Shown in pieces: positions 35,275 through 39,997 of a stretch of DNA of 39,997 nucleotides (within the stretch, counting starts at the first letter, position 1; every line of letters starts with the position of its first letter). Made by a program: the position numbers and the translations under genes. The stretch is from contig DYNA01000019.1 of NCBI GenBank assembly GCA_020721325.1, positions 1 through 39,997 on the forward strand. Direction: 5' to 3'. The stretch comes from Paludibacter propionicigenes (GTDB taxonomy: Bacteria; Bacteroidota; Bacteroidia; Bacteroidales; JAIFNL01). The notes below the pieces were generated by a model that was not told the DNA's origin, ran no database searches, and worked only from the letters and a program-made list of their open reading frames with translations.

Positions 35275-35400
35275 CTAATTTGAGTTTTAATTTTTATGTA
35301 ATTACGTTTTAATTAGAACTTTGCCAAAATTTAAAAAACTTTGGTAAAGTTACCGCTTGTTGTATAAAGATTTAATTTATGACCGCGCTAAGTAAATTTC
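35275..35400. repeat. Dispersed AACTTTG element, copy at 35.3 kb
   Basis: TTTGAGTTTTAATTTTTATG is followed by two degenerate palindromes (35317-35331 and 35337-35351) and a TTGTTGTATA...GACCGCGCTAAGTA tail. It aligns by eye with 20388-20490, with an extra palindrome half inserted. Confidence 0.6.
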
Positions 35401-35511
35401 TTTTATGGAATTAATTTTTGAAAAATAAAATAAAAAATTGTGTAACAAACAAAAAAAACGCCTAAAATGTAAAAAAAAACGTTCTAACACTCGTGGCAAC
35501 CAAAAAATTTA

Positions 35512-35519
35512 TATATTTG
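35512..35519 (+). promoter_or_regulatory. Putative -7 box of the Crp/Fnr gene
   Basis: TATATTTG matches TAnnTTTG exactly and lies 23 nt before ATG 35543, so the leader would be short. This also argues against translation from the in-frame TTG at 35438, which would lie upstream of the transcript. Confidence 0.6.
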
Positions 35520-35542
35520 CATACATTAAAATTAAAAAAAAG

Positions 35543-36238
35543 ATGAGTAAACTCAATTTAACAAGTTGTACAATAAGCAATTGCGACCCATGTGAATGCT
35601 TTAAAAAATTAAGCAACGCCGATTTACAAAAATTAGAGCAAAACGAAGTAACCGTTCAATACAAAAAAGGAGAAATTATTTGTAAACAGGGAACTTTTGC
35701 CTCGCACATAATGGTTATGAAACAAGGTTTAGCGAAAGTTTTTATCGAAGACAAAGATAATTTGTTAATACTTAGAGTAGTACCAACGGGAGGCATTTTA
35801 GGTTTAACCTCTTTAGGTGACGAAAAAGGAATTTTAAGGTATTCGGCTTCTGCTTATATCGACTCAGAAGTACGCTTAATTGATATTGAAGTTTTTAAAG
35901 AAATAGTTGAAAGTAATTCGGCATTTGCAATGGAAATAATCAAATTGCTAAGTGCCAACAAAACACAGATAAACAGCCGTTTTTATTGTCTTACTTACAA
36001 ACAAACTTATGGAAAACTTGCCGATATATTAATTTGCTTGTCTGATAATATTTTTAAAAGCCGCGAATTTGAATTAGAGCTTTCGCGAAAAGAATTAGCC
36101 GAATTATCGGGAATGTCGATGGAAAGTGTAGTCAGAATGCTCAAAAAGTTTAAAGAAGATTCTATTATAGACTTTGAAGGCAAATTTTTTAAAATTTTAA
36201 ATTACAGTAAATTGCAAGAAGTCAGTAGTTTAGGTTAA
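35543..36238 (+). CDS. Crp/Fnr-family regulator with an N-terminal four-cysteine cluster
   Basis: The 231-aa protein (from MSKLNLTSC) has an effector-binding cNMP domain at about residues 25-140 (YKKGEIICKQGTFASHIMVMKQGLAKVF) and a C-terminal winged helix at about 150-225 (LSRKELAELSGMSMESVVRMLKKF, recognition helix SMESVVRML). Cys9, Cys14, Cys17 and Cys19 precede the barrel (C-x4-C-x2-C-x-C). FNR-type proteins hold a 4Fe-4S cluster with N-terminal cysteines, so a redox or oxygen/NO sensor is plausible, though the spacing is not that of E. coli FNR. Residues needed for cAMP binding are not evident. The start is chosen from the promoter box and the loss of resemblance upstream. It is an isolated gene. 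Confidence 0.85.
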   Translation: MSKLNLTSCTISNCDPCECFKKLSNADLQKLEQNEVTVQYKKGEIICKQGTFASHIMVMKQGLAKVFIEDKDNLLILRVVPTGGILGLTSLGDEKGILRYSASAYIDSEVRLIDIEVFKEIVESNSAFAMEIIKLLSANKTQINSRFYCLTYKQTYGKLADILICLSDNIFKSREFELELSRKELAELSGMSMESVVRMLKKFKEDSIIDFEGKFFKILNYSKLQEVSSLG

Positions 36239-36286
36239 AGTTAAATTTTAAAACTTTTTTTTAGATTTATATATAAAAAAAATTTA

Positions 36287-36294
36287 TAAATTTG
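36287..36294 (+). promoter_or_regulatory. Putative -7 box for the PASTA-T9SS cargo pair
   Basis: TAAATTTG is an exact TAnnTTTG match about 70 nt before ATG 36365. Upstream is only T-rich sequence, with no clear -33 element. Confidence 0.5.
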
Positions 36295-36364
36295 CATTTA
36301 TAAAATATTTTCGTTGAATAAAAATTTTATAAAAATAAAGTAAATTTTTATATAAAAATATAAA

Positions 36365-37174
36365 ATGAACAAAGAAGTAATCATAGAAAAGATAAAATAT
36401 TATTCTACACAGACATTTTTAAAACATGTTTTAATAGCTCTTGCCATCGTATTGGGCATTGCGCTTTTTACAATGGCTTCGCTGAATATTTATACTGACC
36501 ACGGCGACGAGTATATCGTACCGGATTTGAACGGTTTGTCGCTCAAACAAGCGGGCGAATTGCTCGACGACAACGATTTACAATATGAAATATCCGATTC
36601 GGTTTATTACATTGACCGTCCGCGCGGCTCGGTGGTAGAACAAAACCCTCCGGCTGATTTTAAAGTAAAAAAAGGTCGTACAATTTTTATCACCATCAAT
36701 GCCCGACAAATGCAAATGGTTGAAATACCGAACGTTACCAATGTTTCGCTTACACAAGCAAAATCGGATTTGGAAACCGAAGGGCTTTGGGTAGGAAATT
36801 TGAACTACGTACCCGATATAGCTGTAAACTATGTGCTTATGCAAAGTTTTAAAGGAAAAAAAATAGCTCCCGGCACAAAACTGCCCAAAGGCTCGTTTAT
36901 AGATTTAACCATTGGAAAAGGTCTTGAAGACCAAGATTTTACTATTGTTCCGAATTTAAAAAACTTAAAGAAAAAAGAAGCTCTTTCAAAAGCAGTGGAT
37001 TTTTATTTGAACATTGGCTCAATAAGTTACGATAAATCGGTAAAAACATTGAACGACTCGCTCAATGCAAAAGTTTGGAAACAAAGCCCCGAAAACAGCC
37101 GAAGTAATTCGGTAAAAATGGGTTCTACCGTAAATCTTTGGTTTACTGTTGATAAAAAGAAATTGGCAAATTAA
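36365..37174 (+). CDS. Membrane-anchored PASTA-domain protein
   Basis: The 269-aa protein has a short cytoplasmic N-terminus, one membrane helix (about 21-42) and three PASTA domains outside: about 50-118 (IVPDLNGLSLKQAGELLDDNDLQYEI), 119-188 (MVEIPNVTNVSLTQAKSDLETEGL) and 195-266 (FTIVPNLKNLKKKEALSKAV). PASTA domains bind peptidoglycan stem peptides or beta-lactams in kinases and PBPs, but here no kinase or transpeptidase domain is present, as in other Bacteroidota homologues. It may sense or tether to peptidoglycan. The next gene starts 32 nt downstream, suggesting one operon. Confidence 0.88.
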   Translation: MNKEVIIEKIKYYSTQTFLKHVLIALAIVLGIALFTMASLNIYTDHGDEYIVPDLNGLSLKQAGELLDDNDLQYEISDSVYYIDRPRGSVVEQNPPADFKVKKGRTIFITINARQMQMVEIPNVTNVSLTQAKSDLETEGLWVGNLNYVPDIAVNYVLMQSFKGKKIAPGTKLPKGSFIDLTIGKGLEDQDFTIVPNLKNLKKKEALSKAVDFYLNIGSISYDKSVKTLNDSLNAKVWKQSPENSRSNSVKMGSTVNLWFTVDKKKLAN

Positions 37175-37206
37175 TTGCCATACCGGATTAATTGATTTTT
37201 TAAAAA

Positions 37207-39126
37207 ATGAAAAAAATGCGTTATTTATTATTTATTATTTTTCTATTCGCCAGCGTTTCTATCCATTCGCAAGAAGTTTTCGTGCCTTTGAGCCAAAATG
37301 CGGTTTTAAAAAGCAAAACGGTTAGCCAAAAAAAGAATAGTAAAGGAACGCCATTAGAATTGCCATTTTTAGACGATTTCTCATTTTCTTGGATTTTTCC
37401 AACTTCGGAGCTGTGGCTCGACAAGGAAGTCTTTGTTAATCAATCTTATGGCAGCAATCCGCCTACCATTGGCTATGCAACTTTCGATGCTTTAAACTCA
37501 AAAGGCAACTTGCATTCAAACATAATACCAAGCGTAACGCGCCTTGCCGACTCACTAACCTCAAACCCAATAAATCTGAACTATCCCAACGATATGTCGA
37601 TTTATTTGAGCTTTTTTTACCAACCACAAGGCAATGGCGATGCTCCAGAAACCAATGATACTCTGATACTTGAATATTATTCGCCGGTTACCCAAAAATG
37701 GAAAAGCGTTTGGAAAGCGGTCAATCAATCCAACAACAGCGTAAAAGAAATTTTGCCCTCTTCCGAAAAAATCTGGCAACCCGAAACAGCTAAAAATGAA
37801 ACCTTTAAGCAAGTTATTTTACCCATTTTGAGTACCGATTATTTGCAAGAAGGGTTTCAATTTCGATTTAAAAATTATGTTTCAATCACCGGACTGATTC
37901 CCAGCAAAATAGGCAATGGCGACTTTTGGAACATAGACTATGTTTACTTAAACAAAGGACGCAACGAATTGGACACCGTTCGCACCGATGTAGCTTTCGT
38001 AAACCCGATAGGCTCGTTGCTTACAGATTATAAATCAGTCCCTTGGCGTCATTACGTAAACAATCAGCAAAATGTTAAAATCAATGATTTTATACAAATC
38101 AATTATAAAAACAACGACAACAAAACACGAACCATCGATAGTTTATACATCACTTTTAGAGATACCTTGAATTTAACAAGCGGAGGAAAATTAGAAGCTT
38201 CTGCCAGTAATATAGGTGCTTACGCAGAAATGAAACCCGAATTGCCCATTGGAGGCTATTCATTTCCAACGCACTCGGCGCAAAGAGCTGTTTTTGAAAT
38301 CAAAGTAAAATTGGTAACTTCATCGGCTTTTGACCCCAGCGAAAACAATCAAATAGCTTATTATCAAACCTTTAACAATTATTACGCCTACGACGACGGC
38401 GTACCCGAATTGGGCTACGGCATTTCGGGCAGCGGAACAAAAAATGCCATGCTTGCCTACCAATTTACTACTTACATAACCGATACTTTGCGTTCTATCG
38501 AAATGTTTTTTAACCCAACTTACAACAACGAAAATCAAAAATATTTCGATTTAACCATTTGGGACGACAAAAACGGCATTCCGGGCAACATCATTTACCG
38601 TCAAAGCGGAATAAAACCCGAATATTCGGGCAAAATGCTTCAATTCTATTCCTATCCCATAGCCGACACGAGTGAATTGGTGCTTTCGGGAACTTATTAC
38701 ATCGGTTGGATACAAACGGCTGAAGCCTTGCTCAATGTAGGTTACGACATCAATAGCAATGCACAAAACCATATTTTTTACAATATCGATGGCAGTTGGC
38801 AAAATTCTTCGCGGCAAGGCGCATTGCTTATACGTCCGGTATTTCGCAAAGAACTCATTACCGGCATAGAACCGATTTTACCCAACGAAACTCAAGAAAT
38901 AAGCTTATCTCCCAATCCGGCAACTGATTTTATTCAAATAAATTCGCAAGAGCCGCAAGAAGAATTTCAACTTAAAATCTACGACCTAAGCGGAAAATTA
39001 ATTCTACATCGCCCCGAATTTTATACCAACACCCCTTTTTCTATCGAAACTTTAAAAAAAGGAATGTATTTGTTGGTATTGCAATCTGAAAAAAAGGTTT
39101 TTAAAACAAAATTGATAAAAAACTAA
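37207..39126 (+). CDS. Secreted protein with T9SS type A sorting domain
   Basis: The 639-aa protein has a signal peptide (LLFIIFLFASVSIHSQ). A beta-rich body follows with PFLDDFSFSW near residue 55, typical of Bacteroidota secreted proteins of unknown function. The C-terminal domain (about 563-639) is ISLSPNPATDFIQI...LKIYDLSGKLI...GMYLLVLQSEKKVFKTKLIKN, the Por secretion (type A) signal that is cleaved on export through the type IX system. No catalytic motif is recognised. It follows the PASTA gene by 32 nt and is probably cotranscribed. In related genomes a PASTA protein beside a T9SS cargo gene is common, in my recollection. Confidence 0.88.
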   Translation: MKKMRYLLFIIFLFASVSIHSQEVFVPLSQNAVLKSKTVSQKKNSKGTPLELPFLDDFSFSWIFPTSELWLDKEVFVNQSYGSNPPTIGYATFDALNSKGNLHSNIIPSVTRLADSLTSNPINLNYPNDMSIYLSFFYQPQGNGDAPETNDTLILEYYSPVTQKWKSVWKAVNQSNNSVKEILPSSEKIWQPETAKNETFKQVILPILSTDYLQEGFQFRFKNYVSITGLIPSKIGNGDFWNIDYVYLNKGRNELDTVRTDVAFVNPIGSLLTDYKSVPWRHYVNNQQNVKINDFIQINYKNNDNKTRTIDSLYITFRDTLNLTSGGKLEASASNIGAYAEMKPELPIGGYSFPTHSAQRAVFEIKVKLVTSSAFDPSENNQIAYYQTFNNYYAYDDGVPELGYGISGSGTKNAMLAYQFTTYITDTLRSIEMFFNPTYNNENQKYFDLTIWDDKNGIPGNIIYRQSGIKPEYSGKMLQFYSYPIADTSELVLSGTYYIGWIQTAEALLNVGYDINSNAQNHIFYNIDGSWQNSSRQGALLIRPVFRKELITGIEPILPNETQEISLSPNPATDFIQINSQEPQEEFQLKIYDLSGKLILHRPEFYTNTPFSIETLKKGMYLLVLQSEKKVFKTKLIKN

Positions 39127-39227
39127 TAACCTAAATTCATTCCATTATCAATTTTGGTTTTTTTAATTTTTTAGATTTTAAAAACATTCTTTTTTATTAA
39201 AAAAAAGGTTTGATTTCAAAAATATTG

Positions 39228-39235
39228 TATCTTTG
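39228..39235 (+). promoter_or_regulatory. Putative promoter of the Panacea gene
   Basis: TATCTTTG (-7) lies 24 nt before ATG 39259. A TTTG at 39209-39212 could serve as -33, 15 bp upstream, slightly closer than usual. Confidence 0.6.
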
Positions 39236-39258
39236 TAAAACAATTAATTTTTGTAAAA

Positions 39259-39714
39259 ATGGAAAATAATTCTACATATACACTTGAAAATAATGTATTT
39301 GATGTTGCTTCCTATATCCTTCAAAAAAAAGGAACAATGACCACAATGAAACTTCAAAAGTTGGTTTATTATTGTCAAGCATGGTCGTTGGTATGGGATG
39401 AAAAGCCATTATTTTTAGAACCCATTCAAGCCTGGGCTAATGGACCTGTTATTCCTGTTTTGTTTGATAAACATCGAGGAAATTATTCCATTTCATCAAT
39501 ATCAAATGGGAAAATATCAAATTTATCAATCGAGCAAAAGGAAACGATTGATAAAGTACTTGAACATTATGGCGACAAAAGTGCGAATTGGTTAATAGAA
39601 TTAACTCATTTAGAAGCACCTTGGCGAAATGCAAGAAAAGGTTTGTATCAATTAGAACGTGGCGATAGCGTTATTAGTCATTCAGAATTGGCAGAGTATT
39701 ATAGTTCTTTGTAA
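39259..39714 (+). CDS. Panacea-domain (DUF4065, SocA-like) antitoxin-type protein
   Basis: The 151-aa protein matches the Panacea/DUF4065 domain along its length: VASYILQKKGTMTTMKLQKLVYYCQAWSLVWDEKPLFLEPIQAWANGPVIPVLFDKHRG near the start and ANWLIELTHLEAPWRNAR near the end. Panacea domains occur in SocA and in antitoxins paired with many unrelated toxin types, where they act as chaperone-like neutralisers. The neighbour 4 nt downstream would be the expected partner. All conserved segments are present, so the gene looks intact. It has its own promoter box and closes the chromosomal stretch in an accessory-like context. Confidence 0.85.
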   Translation: MENNSTYTLENNVFDVASYILQKKGTMTTMKLQKLVYYCQAWSLVWDEKPLFLEPIQAWANGPVIPVLFDKHRGNYSISSISNGKISNLSIEQKETIDKVLEHYGDKSANWLIELTHLEAPWRNARKGLYQLERGDSVISHSELAEYYSSL

Positions 39715-39717
39715 AAA

Positions 39718-39954
39718 ATGAAAGATAAAAAGGTAAAAATAAAAGAAACCCCAACGAATAAAAAGCAATCGAAACACGTAGAAAATCCGGAAAATTTTTT
39801 AAAATTTAATGTTTGTTGGCAAATTGGATTTCTTGATTTGAATGGTAGTTGGGGCTGGAATTCTGCATTTAATCAAATAAAATTTCTTTTTTCAGACCAA
39901 TTAATAGATGAAATTGGGGAAATAGATGACGAAACATTTAATTTTCGATGGTGA
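39718..39954 (+). CDS. Small protein paired with the Panacea gene (possible toxin or toxin fragment)
   Basis: The 78-aa frame starts 4 nt after the Panacea stop, so the two are almost certainly cotranscribed. It has a Lys-rich N-terminus (KDKKVKIKETPTNKKQSKHVENPENF), then FKVCWQ-like FNVCWQIGFLDLNGSWGWN and an acidic helix ending ETFNFRW. I cannot assign a family, and it is shorter than the usual toxin partner. The frame stops at TGA 39952; the same frame continues without stop to the window edge, so the gene may be prematurely truncated. Gene order and spacing, not the sequence, suggest the toxin role. Confidence 0.5.
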   Translation: MKDKKVKIKETPTNKKQSKHVENPENFLKFNVCWQIGFLDLNGSWGWNSAFNQIKFLFSDQLIDEIGEIDDETFNFRW

Positions 39955-39997
39955 TTCAAAAAGTATGATAAAAATCAAATAAAACCAAAATTAATAT

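Noticed and set aside
35438-35542. N-terminal extension of the Crp/Fnr protein from a TTG start
   Set aside because: The extension is Lys-rich low-complexity, and the -7 promoter box at 35512 lies inside it.
36237-36262. Terminator after the Crp/Fnr gene
   Set aside because: Only a 6-bp AAAGTT/AACTTT stem before a T-run; too weak in this AT-rich DNA to call.
1-39997. Reverse transcriptase, template repeat or Avd gene to go with the candidate variable region
   Set aside because: None of the predicted proteins shows RT motifs, and no second copy of the GGSW...GFR coding segment was seen by eye. It may lie outside the window.
1-39997. tRNA or rRNA genes
   Set aside because: No T-loop-like GGTTCGAATCC segment with matching arms and no conserved rRNA stretch was noticed.

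Overview
The window is AT-rich DNA from a member of the Bacteroidota. The evidence is two secreted proteins with type IX secretion C-terminal domains (one gliding-motility/CHU_C type, one Por type A), SprB-like repeats, lipoproteins with Bacteroidota-style N-termini, a Porin_O_P-family porin, DUF4105 and DUF2339 proteins, and TAnnTTTG -7 promoter boxes ahead of several genes. The genus cannot be named from this. No rRNA, tRNA or CRISPR array was recognised.

Region by region. (1) 1-4.4 kb is accessory DNA. It holds a membrane-anchored NACHT NTPase fused to a formylglycine-generating-enzyme/C-type-lectin domain whose last 30 codons look like a diversity-generating-retroelement variable region. 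A RAYT/IS200-like transposase follows, inside a cluster of REP palindromes, then a DUF1016 nuclease remnant cut off by repeats. (2) 4.4-9.0 kb has a small exported helical protein and then a four-gene sulfur cluster: two rhodanese lipoproteins, a Porin_O_P porin and a tandem-rhodanese sulfurtransferase (five rhodanese domains in total). (3) 9.0-11.0 kb has no convincing gene. It contains nested palindromes bounded by a 42-bp inverted repeat, and a large two-armed array with a period of about 21 bp. (4) 11.0-15.7 kb has two convergent soluble PAS/GAF histidine kinases with no response regulator beside them. (5) 15.9-29.4 kb is mostly housekeeping or envelope genes: a TMTC-like membrane protein with TPRs, a DUF4105 protein, a TMP-kinase-like P-loop protein, a small membrane protein, an S41 C-terminal processing protease, a slipin, a DUF2339 polytopic protein, a 64-aa Cys protein and RecX. 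(6) 30.0-40.0 kb has a 1751-aa secreted adhesin-like protein, a Crp/Fnr regulator with four N-terminal cysteines, a PASTA membrane protein followed closely by a T9SS cargo protein, and finally a Panacea (DUF4065) antitoxin-like gene with a small partner at the window edge.

Intergenic spaces are rich in at least four families of short dispersed repeats: GCACC/GGTGC REPs around the transposase; an AACTTTG-S-CAAAGTT palindrome within longer elements of about 100 bp; a MITE-like family of about 130 bp with GTTCGTTA ends; and hairpins built from AATAAGG/CCTTATT. The most notable items are the possible hypervariable NACHT-FGE receptor, the helically phased inverted array at 10.2-10.7 kb, the RAYT/REP locus and the rhodanese cluster.
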